Source: Methyloversatilis universalis EHg5
GTDB taxonomy: Bacteria; Pseudomonadota; Gammaproteobacteria; Burkholderiales; Rhodocyclaceae
Length of the DNA stretch: 64,000 nucleotides
Direction of reading: 5' to 3'
Assembly (NCBI RefSeq): GCF_000378945.1
Contig: NZ_KB900539.1
Location: 1,189,661-1,253,660, forward strand
Below, in pieces: positions 1 through 7,654 of this stretch. The position numbers were made by a program, and so were the translations under genes. The notes under the pieces are model-generated. The model was not told the origin of the DNA, did not search any database, and saw nothing but the letters and a program-made list of their open reading frames with translations. Position 1 is the stretch's first letter, and each line of letters starts with the position of its first letter.

Positions 1-72
1 AAATCAAGGCGGCTGGATCGTAGGGAACCGAGAACAACGCACCATCAAGTACATGTCACTTGAGTCTGCAAG

Positions 73-747
73 ATGAAGATCCATCCGTTCGTTGAGGCAG
101 TTGCTTCGCTGCAATTCGAAGACTGCTTCAATCCGTATTCGGATCGATGTGAAGTCTATGATCGGCGCGATGCACCACGGCGCCGCGCTGCAGCACTCTC
201 CGCCATGTTGCGTCGTGCAGCCGAGGAGCCAGTAGATGCCATCTGGATCGGAAGGGATCTCGGATATCGCGGAGGGCGCCGTACTGGTTTAGCTCTGACT
301 GATGACGTCCACATGGGCCAGCACGCCAAGCGCTGGAATCTCGATCTAGTTGCAGAACGGCCTACGATAGGAAGCGCTGTAGCGGAGCGAACTGCTGCGG
401 TCATATGGGGCATGCTGGAACACATTGATGCTCGCATCTTCCTCTGGAATGTCTTTCCCCTTCATCCGCATGAATCCGGAGATCCGTTTACTAACCGCCA
501 GCACAACGCGAAAGAAAGGCGAGCCGGCGAAGAACTGCTCCAGCAGCTTATTGTTTTACTGAAGCCTTCTCGCATCGTTGCCATCGGCAACGATGCTGCC
601 GCTGCAGCTCATCGCATCACGGATGCGGTGCAGGTGATTTGCGTGAGGCACCCCAGCTACGGTGGACAGACACAATTCCAATCGCAAATCTCGGAACTCT
701 ATGGGTACCCGAGGCGTACTGGATCGTTGTTTGACGAAGTACTTTGA
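73..747 (+). CDS. Uracil-DNA glycosylase superfamily protein
   Basis: A 224-residue protein with the layout of the uracil-DNA glycosylase superfamily. A first loop with GRDLGYRGGRRTG (about residues 60-72) resembles the family motif I. A central LWNVFPLHP (124-132) follows, and a late HPSYGG (193-198) matches the His-containing motif that ends these enzymes. Family members remove uracil or related damaged bases from DNA, but some are only binding or cross-linking variants, so the exact chemistry is not established here. The ATG start gives the expected short N-terminus; no strong Shine-Dalgarno is visible. It lies in a lower-GC stretch next to a TIR-SLOG cassette on the other strand, about 530 bp away, and may belong to the same accessory island. 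The family assignment is firm; a link to defence is inference. Confidence 0.75.
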   Translation: MKIHPFVEAVASLQFEDCFNPYSDRCEVYDRRDAPRRRAAALSAMLRRAAEEPVDAIWIGRDLGYRGGRRTGLALTDDVHMGQHAKRWNLDLVAERPTIGSAVAERTAAVIWGMLEHIDARIFLWNVFPLHPHESGDPFTNRQHNAKERRAGEELLQQLIVLLKPSRIVAIGNDAAAAAHRITDAVQVICVRHPSYGGQTQFQSQISELYGYPRRTGSLFDEVL

Positions 748-1278
748 CTTCTTAGTTGCGGCGATCGCAGCTTCGATCTAGTTCGACCAGGGGTTGCTGA
801 CAGAAGTGTAGACCGCGCTACTGCTAGCCCTGGCGGATCGTAGACACTGGTGACGATGGATAGCTTTCTAGCGTCATTCAACGCAAATAAATTGAGTGGG
901 TTCGTCGCAATAACCGATGGTTACTGGGTGTGGTCCAGCAGTTTGCGAGAACGTATCCCCAATAGCCCCTTTCTACTGCTCCGTGATTGCTCGATCTTGT
1001 ATTGAATCCAAGGGCAATTTTGGTTTCCCCGCCAATCAAAAAAATGTGCAAGCCCCCCCCCGCAGTTGGTCGTCGATTCAGGGCTTGATCGCGCCCTCTC
1101 CGCCTCGCTTCATTTCTTCAAAGTGTTATCGATCAATGACGGGTTACCATCTACAGTGCCGATATTGCGTATCTCGGAGGCGCGCCAACTGTCGCTCTGA
1201 TAGCGAACGCTGTAGAAGACTTTCCGTGGCATGAAAAATCCTCGATCGATGTTCTAGAGGATAGTGCCCAGAAAAGAA
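748..1278. other. Gene-free, lower-GC spacer
   Basis: No convincing gene is seen between the glycosylase-like gene and the SLOG gene. The only longer open frame here (917-1234, plus) has no family resemblance and no ribosome-binding site. The stretch is less GC-rich than the rest of the window and contains a run of nine C residues near 1053-1061. Confidence 0.5.
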
Positions 1279-1866
1279 TTAACTCGGGTTGCTAGCCAAG
1301 TGCCCCGCCAGGTGCGCATGGAAGAGCTGAGCGAAGTCCACATCAACGAGCGCTTCACCGGTGAAATAGCCATGCTCCCTGGCTAGATTCAAAGCCGCTC
1401 CGCCTGGCGAGGACACCGGGAGCACCTTGGCTGCAGGATGGAATCGCCTGAAAATCTCATGCTCGGCTTCTACCCCATCCATTCCACCAATAAACACAGC
1501 AGCGCTGAGGTCCGCACGCGAGAGCATCTTTTCACGCATGACAAGCAAGCTCGCCGCCCTGTCGTTGGGGACAGCGTCAGTGAAAACTACATTCTGGAAA
1601 TTCTTGTGTTCTTCAGGGAACGCATCTTTAAAGAACATGCTCTGATATAAGATGACGGACTGTGAGTAATCGACGCCTAAGTCTTCGCATATGCTCCAAA
1701 TCATCGGGGTAATCGCAGGATGCCCTCCCCATACGATCCTGTGGCGGCGAATGACGGCTATGAACAGTTCTCTCACCGCACATTGGATGAGAAATGGATT
1801 GGCAGTTTCGTGGTAAGTGCCGCGTCCAATAAGTGGCACGCTGGCCGAGAGGAATATTTCGCTCAT
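1279..1866 (-). CDS. SLOG-domain nucleotide-sensor-like protein, second gene of TIR-SLOG cassette
   Basis: A 195-residue single-domain protein with a Rossmann-like SLOG pattern. An early strand FLSASVPL is followed by RIVWGGHPAITP (about 43-54). A second glycine loop, AAVFIGGMDGVEAE (about 122-135), carries the GG..G..E signature of SLOG/LOG-type pockets. In known immune systems such as ThsA of Thoeris, SLOG domains bind NAD-derived signals; here there is no fused effector domain. The start chosen is the ATG at 1866, two bases after the stop of the upstream TIR gene, which implies one transcript and coupled translation. An in-frame start ten codons earlier would lie inside the TIR gene and is less likely. 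Role as a sensor or regulator of the TIR protein is inference. Confidence 0.72.
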   Translation of the reverse strand: MSEIFLSASVPLIGRGTYHETANPFLIQCAVRELFIAVIRRHRIVWGGHPAITPMIWSICEDLGVDYSQSVILYQSMFFKDAFPEEHKNFQNVVFTDAVPNDRAASLLVMREKMLSRADLSAAVFIGGMDGVEAEHEIFRRFHPAAKVLPVSSPGGAALNLAREHGYFTGEALVDVDFAQLFHAHLAGHLASNPS

Positions 1867-1868
1867 GG

Positions 1869-3029
1869 CTAAGCCGCCCAGTCCGCAAATTGCCAACCCG
1901 CTTCGCTTGCTTTAACCCACCTGGCGGAGTGAATATGCTGGCCCAGCCAATCGAGATGGCCCAACCACTTGGGATGCAGGCCTACGTGATCGTAGACAAC
2001 GGCGACGGATTGTTCTGGTGAATTCGTCGACGCATCGTGCAACGTAGTTGACGTGGGAACTCCGACCGTTGGATAAGCAATTACATTCCGCCCATCCGGA
2101 AGTTGGACATAAACAGCTCTGTTGGCGCCAACTCCAACAACTTGGCCGCCGATTGTTTGAATAGCGTTGCGCAGATTGCTCACGAGATTAACAGAGCGAA
2201 CCGCATGGCTCTGGCTTCGAACTTCCTCCAATTGAAGACAGATACGATCCACTGCGCCGTCTGCGATTCGTCCGGTCGCCGGATTGACTTCCTCGGGTAG
2301 CAGTTCCGCCCGACTGGCCGTCGCCGTACGCGCAGAAGGCGTTGTATCCGGCCACCCCACCCGCAAGACGCTGATGCCTTTAGCCAGAGCGCGGCCGAAT
2401 TCTGCACTCGTCCAACGGCTTTCAAAGTATCCAGGCGTGTCGAGCATCAGCAGGACATCCGAGTCACAAAGCCGATGCCATAGCATGGTCTGAAAATCTT
2501 CAGCAGGTGGAATGCCATGTGTATCTAGAAATACATCGAATAGCCGAGCAGACAATGCATCGAACAACTGCAAGGCAGCTTCCCTAGCCTCGCCCCGTCG
2601 ATAGCTTACGAACACACGGCGCTGTCGAGGGAGGAGCCCTGCACACTCCAGTAAAGCCGTTGCGACACGTTGCGCCCCGCCAGCCGTGTATGCCAAGCAG
2701 TTGAGCGGTTGCAGCAAGGCAGGGATTTCTGCACCGACTCGATTAACGTCAGAAGCGACTGGGAGCAGCGGGATGCCCCTTTTCAACAGTTGTGCCACAT
2801 TCGCAAGTGGAGGCTCGTGACCTCCGAAAAATGCCGCCGCAGACGATCGCTGTTGGTCTGGATTGAATTCATCGGGACAAACCTCCCATCCAATCTCATG
2901 CCCCAACCGCAAGTCGAACATGCCGATAGCCTTTCCGACGACTTCTTCAAGTTCGGAAATTTGAGCTTCCGTCGGGGTGCCGAGCAGGGCAAGTTGATAT
3001 AGCGCTGGCATGCCTTTTCTCTCAATCAT
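1869..3029 (-). CDS. TIR-domain protein, first gene of TIR-SLOG cassette (candidate NADase effector or signal synthase)
   Basis: A 386-residue protein with three parts. Residues 1-135 are an uncharacterised region with a Rossmann-like feel (YQLALLGTPT near 11-20, GIPLLPVASD near 85-94). A TIR domain spans about 138-225: VFVSYRRGEAREAA opens it, VFLDT and DVLLMLDTPGYFESRW follow, and W206-x3-E210 fits the WxxxE element holding the catalytic glutamate of NAD-cleaving bacterial TIRs. Residues 270-386 are a second uncharacterised domain. Bacterial TIR proteins cleave NAD+ either to deplete it or to make cyclic-ADP-ribose-type messengers. The next gene, two bases downstream, encodes a SLOG protein, so the pair looks Thoeris-like but with a different domain split. 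The start could also be the ATG at 3011. Catalytic activity is inferred from the motif, not shown. Confidence 0.78.
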   Translation of the reverse strand: MIERKGMPALYQLALLGTPTEAQISELEEVVGKAIGMFDLRLGHEIGWEVCPDEFNPDQQRSSAAAFFGGHEPPLANVAQLLKRGIPLLPVASDVNRVGAEIPALLQPLNCLAYTAGGAQRVATALLECAGLLPRQRRVFVSYRRGEAREAALQLFDALSARLFDVFLDTHGIPPAEDFQTMLWHRLCDSDVLLMLDTPGYFESRWTSAEFGRALAKGISVLRVGWPDTTPSARTATASRAELLPEEVNPATGRIADGAVDRICLQLEEVRSQSHAVRSVNLVSNLRNAIQTIGGQVVGVGANRAVYVQLPDGRNVIAYPTVGVPTSTTLHDASTNSPEQSVAVVYDHVGLHPKWLGHLDWLGQHIHSARWVKASEAGWQFADWAA

Positions 3030-3083
3030 GGTCGTATGAGGATAGACCCAGAGTATTCCATATGGAGTTCTTCGCCGTCCCGA

Positions 3084-3467
3084 TTACTCCGTGCGCTCCA
3101 GTTCGTTGCGCCGCGCCGAACCGCTCTGCGAGCATGTCCGGTCGCTTGCCAGTGTCCATAATCTCGCGCCCTGCGTAATCAGGGCGGAGGCGAGCAGGTG
3201 CATGTCCACGATGCCGCAGCCGAGGCCGAACAGGTGTTCGCGGTCGATGAAAGCCAGTACTTCGGCTGCACTTGCCTGACAGGCGGGCTGCAGGCTGGCG
3301 AGGTCGGTCAGTGTTTGCGTGCGGCTCGGTGGGGTGCCGCAGGTCAGTTCGCCGATGATCAGAGGGTGGATCAGTACGAGGTCACGATCCAGAATCCGGA
3401 TGAGTGCGTCGTTACCGTGGCGGAAGTGATCCACCCACACCGAGGTATCGACAAGGATGCAGCTCAC
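3084..3467 (-). CDS. vapC: VapC-family PIN-domain toxin, C-terminal end frameshifted
   Basis: PIN-domain ribonuclease of a VapBC toxin-antitoxin pair. LVDTSVWVDHFR at the N-terminus carries the first acidic residue, the E of GELTCG the second, and D of CGIVDMHLLASA the third. After LWTL the protein departs from the family: the expected D-x-R-L...LAERFGAA tail appears in another frame. Reading GGC-AAG-CGA-CCG-GAC-ATG-CTC-GCA-GAG-CGG-TTC there gives GKRPDMLAERF, as if one A of a GAC codon near 3143 were lost. The frameshift removes the fourth acidic residue and replaces the last 20 or so residues, so the toxin is probably inactive unless this is a sequencing error. The ATG overlaps the vapB stop by 4 bp. 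Confidence 0.8.
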   Translation of the reverse strand: MSCILVDTSVWVDHFRHGNDALIRILDRDLVLIHPLIIGELTCGTPPSRTQTLTDLASLQPACQASAAEVLAFIDREHLFGLGCGIVDMHLLASALITQGARLWTLASDRTCSQSGSARRNELERTE

Positions 3468-3667
3468 AGGGGTGCGCCAGTCCGGGTGTGCGGGATGTTT
3501 GGCATGTCGGGCTGGGTTGCGCCCAGCGCGGCGAGCCGTCTGGCCGACTGCACCCTGACATAGGTCTTGATCGCTTCGCGGAGCAGGTCGGCCTTGTCCA
3601 TGGACGGATCGGCCACTTCAAGCGCCCGCTCGTACAGGGCGTCGTCTATCGTCACGGTCGTTCGCAT
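3464..3667 (-). CDS. vapB: VapB-type ribbon-helix-helix antitoxin
   Basis: A 67-residue antitoxin. MRTTVTIDDALYERALEVA is the classic ribbon-helix-helix DNA-binding start of VapB/MetJ-Arc antitoxins, and the C-terminal half (about 40-67) would wrap the VapC toxin. The ATG at 3667 is chosen because it begins exactly at the beta strand and follows a GAGGA ribosome-binding site; the open frame extends upstream without family similarity. It overlaps vapC by 4 bp (ATGA), typical of a coupled operon. A TGATATCA palindrome sits about 25 bp upstream and could be the autoregulatory operator. The antitoxin looks intact while its toxin is frameshifted. Confidence 0.85.
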   Translation of the reverse strand: MRTTVTIDDALYERALEVADPSMDKADLLREAIKTYVRVQSARRLAALGATQPDMPNIPHTRTGAPL

Positions 3668-3691
3668 GGGATGTCCTCGTTGCATCTGATT

Positions 3692-3699
3692 TGATATCA
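3692..3699. promoter_or_regulatory. Candidate VapB operator, palindrome TGATATCA
   Basis: A perfect 8-bp palindrome located 25-32 bp upstream of the vapB start codon, where TA modules usually carry the autorepression site. The position supports the role; binding is not shown. Confidence 0.35.
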
Positions 3700-3882
3700 C
3701 GGTGCGCCAATCTGGATGTGCTGCGGAAGGGGTAACCGGGGAAAGACCAGTTTTCCAGTGCAGCAAGGGCTCCGAGTGTGCATAGGCATCGGATGCTCTC
3801 AATCATGAGCAGGCGCTGAACTCAGGCGCCGCATGTTGCGCAGCGGGCCGATGTGAGGTCTGGCTGGTACTACCGTGGTGTT

Positions 3883-3898
3883 ACTCATGTTCACGAGT
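3883..3898. promoter_or_regulatory. Candidate ParD operator, imperfect inverted repeat
   Basis: ACTCATG-TT-CACGAGT forms 7-bp arms with one mismatch around a 2-bp centre, ending 5 bp before the ATG of the ParD-like antitoxin. Autoregulation by the ribbon-helix-helix antitoxin would act here. This is inference from position and symmetry. Confidence 0.35.
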
Positions 3899-3903
3899 GC
3901 GCG

Positions 3904-4185
3904 ATGACTACTACGACCACGCTGAAACTTCCGGACGGACTGAAAGCGCGCATCGCTGCGGTGGCGCAGCAGTCCGGAAAAAGCGCGCACGCTTTCATGG
4001 TTGAGGCGCTGGAACTGCAGACCGAACTGGCCGAACTTCGCACAGCCTTCGTTGCCGACGCGCTGCGGGCGCGCGAAGAGGTCGCGCGTTACGGGTTGGT
4101 GGTGGATGCCGACGAGGTGTTCGATTACCTGAAGGCGCGCGCCGAAGGAAAACCCGCGCGCCAGCCCGATCCGTCGTTGATCTGA
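3904..4185 (+). CDS. parD: ParD/CopG-family ribbon-helix-helix antitoxin
   Basis: A 93-residue antitoxin. TTLKLPDGLKARIAAVA, followed by SGKSAHAFMVEAL, is the beta-helix-helix DNA-binding fold of CopG/ParD proteins, and the second half is a long amphipathic helix (about 40-80) of the type that neutralises ParE. The ATG at 3904 is chosen because the strand begins immediately after it; the upstream extension has no similarity. A broken parE-like toxin gene follows after 15 bp. The antitoxin itself shows no damage. Confidence 0.75.
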   Translation: MTTTTTLKLPDGLKARIAAVAQQSGKSAHAFMVEALELQTELAELRTAFVADALRAREEVARYGLVVDADEVFDYLKARAEGKPARQPDPSLI

Positions 4186-4200
4186 GAAGCGGACGGGATC

Positions 4201-4500
4201 GTGAGTACCCGTGTGGTGCTGGCGCAGTGAGCGCTGGTTGAACCGGAAAGTCTGACCGATTTCCTGCTGCAGGCAGATGCGCCTGCAAGCGCTGCCGAGA
4301 CGCTGCCCATCCTGCAATCCGGCCTCGCGATGTTGCGAGAACATCCTCTTATCGGTCGCAAGGTCGACCACGACCTCCGGGAGCTGGTCATCTCGCGCGG
4401 CCTTACCGGTTACGTTGCGCTGTATGACTACGACGCCGGTCGCGATGTCGTCATCGTGCTGGCGGTACGGCATCAGCGTGAGGGCGGGTACGGCGCTTGA
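4201..4500 (+). pseudogene. parE: ParE/RelE-family toxin remnant with early in-frame stop
   Basis: Starting from GTG at 4201, the frame reads VSTRVVLAQ, then TGA at 4228-4230. It then continues without interruption for about 90 codons to TGA at 4498. The continuation shows the ParE/RelE pattern: LTDFLL early, LREHPLIGRKV, then DLRELVISRG, YVALYDYD and VIVLAVRHQREGGY at the C-terminus. This is the usual toxin partner of the ParD gene 15 bp upstream. The single stop at codon 10 makes the toxin non-functional unless it is read through or re-initiated. Everything after the stop is well preserved, so the loss is recent or the remainder still has use. Confidence 0.72.
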
Positions 4501-4640
4501 AACCTGCGCGGTTCGCGCAGCCCAGCGTACCGCGCGGTGGGCTCCGACAATGACCCTTGCAGTCCCGACCCCCTCAGGATCACCATGTCGGCGGGTTGAA
4601 TACGTTCCCGGATCTGCTTGACCATTGGAGGCTGACGACA

Positions 4641-5294
4641 ATGAAAGGCACCACACTTCGTATTTCCGTACCGGCATTCCTGTTCGCCGCTTCGCTCCCC
4701 GCGCTGGCCGTCACCAGCACCTTCGACTCGGATGCCGAGGGCTGGAGCGCCCAGGGTGACATCGAGGGGCCGCTGACCTGGAGCGCCACCGGCGGCAATC
4801 CGGGCGGCAATGTGTTCATCGACGACCTGACCACCGGCGGCGTCACCTACTTCGTCGCTCCGTCGGTCTTCCTCGGCAACTTCGCCGGCGCCTTCGGCTC
4901 GCAGCTCACCTTTGACCTGATGCAGCGCTACCCCGGCGGGCCGAACCAGTTCGACGCGGAGGACGTGATCCTCTCGGGCAGCGGCCTCACGCTGGTTTAT
5001 GACACAGCGAACAATCCGGTCAACAACGGCTGGACTTCGTATTCGGTGCCGCTGTCGCCCACCGGGTGGCGGCTGGGCAGTCTTTCGGGCGTTACACCGA
5101 CCGACGCGCAGTTTCTGGCCGTGCTGTCGAACATCAGTTCGCTGAAGATCCGTGCCGAATATCAGACCGGGGCCGACGTCGGCTATCTGGACAACGTGGC
5201 GCTGGTGCCGGAACCGGCCGCGGCCCTGATGCTGCTGTCCGGCATCGGATGCGTGGCATTCGCTGCGCGCCGCAGGCAGCGCGCGGCGGTCTGA
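4641..5294 (+). CDS. PEP-CTERM-sorted exoprotein with laminin-B-like domain
   Basis: A 217-residue secreted protein. The N-terminus (MKGTTLRISVPAFLFAASLPALA) is a signal peptide. Residues 25-190 form a jelly-roll, laminin-B-like domain starting TFDSDAEGWSAQGD and ending ADVGYLDNVALV. The C-terminus is a PEP-CTERM sorting tail: VPEPAAALMLLSGIG, a hydrophobic helix and RRRQR. Such proteins are recognised and cleaved by an exosortase and usually accompany exopolysaccharide or floc formation; the exosortase is not in this window. The ATG at 4641 follows GGAGG with 9-bp spacing. Ligand and function are unknown. Confidence 0.8.
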   Translation: MKGTTLRISVPAFLFAASLPALAVTSTFDSDAEGWSAQGDIEGPLTWSATGGNPGGNVFIDDLTTGGVTYFVAPSVFLGNFAGAFGSQLTFDLMQRYPGGPNQFDAEDVILSGSGLTLVYDTANNPVNNGWTSYSVPLSPTGWRLGSLSGVTPTDAQFLAVLSNISSLKIRAEYQTGADVGYLDNVALVPEPAAALMLLSGIGCVAFAARRRQRAAV

Positions 5295-5364
5295 GACGCT
5301 CCCGCGTTTCAGCCGCCAGCGAATGGCCGTCGGCGCCGGCCGGCTCTGCCGCCGGGCGGCGTCT

Positions 5365-6585
5365 TCATCCGGCTGAATCCGGCTGCGCGATGCCCGCCGG
5401 GCCGCTCGCCTTCCGCCGGCGCAGGACCGCAAACGCGATGAGGGCCAGCGCGGTTGCGCCCAGCCAGGGGAGCAGGAGCATGTTGAGCAGGCGCCAGCCC
5501 AGCGCCTGCTGTGCCCATCCCGCGCTGAACGAGCACAGAAGGCCGACGACAAAGAGGGTCATGTCGTTGGTCGCCTGCGCGCGTCCTTTCTCTTCCGGCC
5601 GGTAGGTGCGGGTCAGCAGCGTGGTTCCGCCGATGTACAGGAAATTCCAGCCGATGCCGAGCAGGGTCAGCGCACCGGCAAAGGCGGTGAAGCCGGTGCC
5701 GGACGCGGCCAGCACAACGTGGCCCGCCAGCATCGCCACACCGGCCAGCATGACGCGCAGCTCGCCGTGGCGGGCGATCAGCGCGCCGGTGAAGAAGGAG
5801 GGCAGGAACATGCCCAGCACATGCAGCTGGATCACCGTGGAGGTGGCGGGCAGGTCGTGGTGGTGATGGGACATGGCGAGCGGTGTGGCGGTCATCCCCA
5901 GAATCATCACGCCATACCCGGTGGCCGCGCCGAACAGCGCGACCAGATAAGCCGGCTGGCGCACGATGTCGACCCACCGCCGACCTTGCCCACGATCGGC
6001 GCTGTCCTGGGCGGCGGCTGGCATCTGCAGCGGGAGCAGGGCGCCGGCGCCGAGCAGCGACACGCTCGCGACGATCAGGAATGAACCGACGAAGGCCGGT
6101 TCCAGCAGCGGGCCGCCCAGCCTGCCGAGCAGTGGCCCGAGGAAGGCGGCCACGATGCCGCCGCCCAGCACCAGCGAAATCGCCCTCGGCCGGCAGGCGG
6201 CATCCGCTACTTCGCTGGCCGCGAAGCGGTAGAACTGGGCGAAGGCCTGATAGCTGCCCACCAGAAAGGTACCGGCCGCCAGCACCCACAGCGTGCCCAG
6301 CGCGATGCCGAGGGCGCCGACCAGTCCCCCGGCGGTGCCCAGCAGCGCGCCGAGAATGAAGCCCTTGCGCCGTCCCACGCGCGTCATCCACTGCGAGGCG
6401 GGAAAGGTGGCGACTGCAGTGCCCAGGAACATCGTGGCAATCGGAAACGTCGCCCATTCCGGACTGGCCGCGATCCGGCTGCCCGCCAGTCCGCCGACCG
6501 TCATGACGAGCGCTGACACCGTCTGAAAGAGTGCCTGGGCAAGGGCGAGCGTGATGACCTGACGCTGCGCGGCGGGAGCTGACAT
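5365..6585 (-). CDS. MFS transporter
   Basis: A 406-residue inner-membrane protein with 12 predicted hydrophobic segments. It carries the MFS loop signature between helices 2 and 3 (QWMTRVGRRKGF) and a looser second copy between helices 8 and 9 (LIARHGELRVML). The family moves small solutes by proton antiport or uniport; the substrate cannot be read from sequence. The start is set at the ATG at 6585; a GTG seven codons earlier is possible. It is transcribed divergently from a MetR-like LysR regulator that probably controls it. Confidence 0.8.
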   Translation of the reverse strand: MSAPAAQRQVITLALAQALFQTVSALVMTVGGLAGSRIAASPEWATFPIATMFLGTAVATFPASQWMTRVGRRKGFILGALLGTAGGLVGALGIALGTLWVLAAGTFLVGSYQAFAQFYRFAASEVADAACRPRAISLVLGGGIVAAFLGPLLGRLGGPLLEPAFVGSFLIVASVSLLGAGALLPLQMPAAAQDSADRGQGRRWVDIVRQPAYLVALFGAATGYGVMILGMTATPLAMSHHHHDLPATSTVIQLHVLGMFLPSFFTGALIARHGELRVMLAGVAMLAGHVVLAASGTGFTAFAGALTLLGIGWNFLYIGGTTLLTRTYRPEEKGRAQATNDMTLFVVGLLCSFSAGWAQQALGWRLLNMLLLPWLGATALALIAFAVLRRRKASGPAGIAQPDSAG

Positions 6586-6716
6586 GAATCTATCCGGGGG
6601 CGCCACCGCAGCGTGACTGCGGGCGGCGCGTGTGTGGCGTGTGTGAAATGCCGGCTCACCCTCCGAGCGACCAGGGTGCAGCCGGTGCGAACCGCAAGGG
6701 TATAGGGCTGGATCGA

Positions 6717-6760
6717 TGAACTAAAATGTTTTTAATTCACTGATTCATGAAATGGATTCA
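6717..6760. promoter_or_regulatory. TGAA...TTCA repeats, candidate LysR/MetR-type operators
   Basis: Two dyads lie between the divergent MFS and LysR genes. The first spans 6717-6739: TGAA-C-TAAAA at the left and TTTTTAATTCA at the right. The second, TGAAATGGATTCA (6748-6760), fits TGAA-N5-TTCA exactly, which is the known MetR half-site pattern, and it overlaps the regulator's ATG at 6752. The regulator itself looks MetR-like, so autoregulation and control of the exporter are plausible. This is inferred from motif and place. Confidence 0.5.
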
Positions 6761-7654
6761 TCGATTCTGGACAGACAGCACCTGGCCATCCTGCGGGAGG
6801 TCGACCGCTCGGGCAGCCTGACCGCGGCCGCAGAGCGTCTGAACCTGACCCAGTCCGCCCTCAGCCACGCCATGCGCAAGTTCGAGGAAAGGCACGGCGT
6901 GGCAGTCTGGCAGAAGCAGGGACGACAGCTGCACCTGACCGAAGCCGGCCGCTATCTGCTGGCGTTGGCCGAACGCCTGCTGCCACAGCTGGAGCAGGCG
7001 GAGCGGGCGCTGCGGGACTTCGCCGCAGGCGGGCGGGGCACGCTGCGCGTCGGCATGGAGTGCTACCCCTGCCAGAAGTGGCTGACGCGGATTGCCGCTG
7101 ACTACCTGAAGGCCTGGCCGGGCGCGGATCTCGACGTCAGTACCGCCTTCCGCTTCGACGGCATCGGCGCCCTGCTGGGGCACGAGATCGATCTGCTGAT
7201 CACGCCGGACCCGGTGCAGCGGCCGGAAACGACCTTCGTCCCGGTATTCGATTACGAGCTCGTGCTGGCGGTCCCGGACACCCACCGGCTGGCGGAAGCC
7301 GGTGTGGCCAGCCCGGCCGACTTCACGGACGAGGATCTGATCACCTTCCCGGTCACGCTGGACAGGCTGGACGTGTTCACGCGCTTCCTCATCCCCGCCC
7401 AGCGCCGGCCGCGCCGGATACGGACGGCCGAAACAACCGAGCTGATGCTGCAACTGGTGGCCAACGGCCGCGGCGTGTGCGTTGTCCCGGACTGGATACT
7501 CCGCCAGGACAGCGCCGATCTGCCCCTGCGCGCGCTCCGTCTGGGGCCGGGCGCCGGCCTTGAGAAGAGCATTCACGTGGGCTTCCGCCACGGCGACCGG
7601 GACAGGGTACATGTGCAGGGCTTTCTGGCGCTGGCGCGCTCCGCCGCACCCTGA
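6752..7654 (+). CDS. LysR-family transcriptional regulator, MetR-like
   Basis: A 300-residue LysR-type regulator. The N-terminal winged HTH contains SGSLTAAAERLNLTQSALSH (about 17-36), and a linker helix follows. The effector domain begins near residue 92 with LRVGMECYPCQKWL, a sequence closely resembling the start of the MetR co-inducer domain, and MetR responds to homocysteine. The ligand here could differ. It is divergent from an MFS transporter. TGAA-N5-TTCA elements overlap its start, suggesting autorepression. No ribosome-binding site is visible before the ATG, which lies directly in the operator. Control of the MFS gene is inference. Confidence 0.85.
   Translation: MDSSILDRQHLAILREVDRSGSLTAAAERLNLTQSALSHAMRKFEERHGVAVWQKQGRQLHLTEAGRYLLALAERLLPQLEQAERALRDFAAGGRGTLRVGMECYPCQKWLTRIAADYLKAWPGADLDVSTAFRFDGIGALLGHEIDLLITPDPVQRPETTFVPVFDYELVLAVPDTHRLAEAGVASPADFTDEDLITFPVTLDRLDVFTRFLIPAQRRPRRIRTAETTELMLQLVANGRGVCVVPDWILRQDSADLPLRALRLGPGAGLEKSIHVGFRHGDRDRVHVQGFLALARSAAP

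Noticed and set aside
917-1234. 105-codon open frame on the plus strand between the UDG-like and SLOG genes
   Set aside because: No RBS, no family similarity and odd composition; it lies in a spacer and is most likely chance.
4201-4230. Programmed read-through of the parE TGA at codon 10 (for example selenocysteine)
   Set aside because: ParE toxins have no selenocysteine and no stem-loop typical of such recoding is evident after the codon. A nonsense mutation is simpler.
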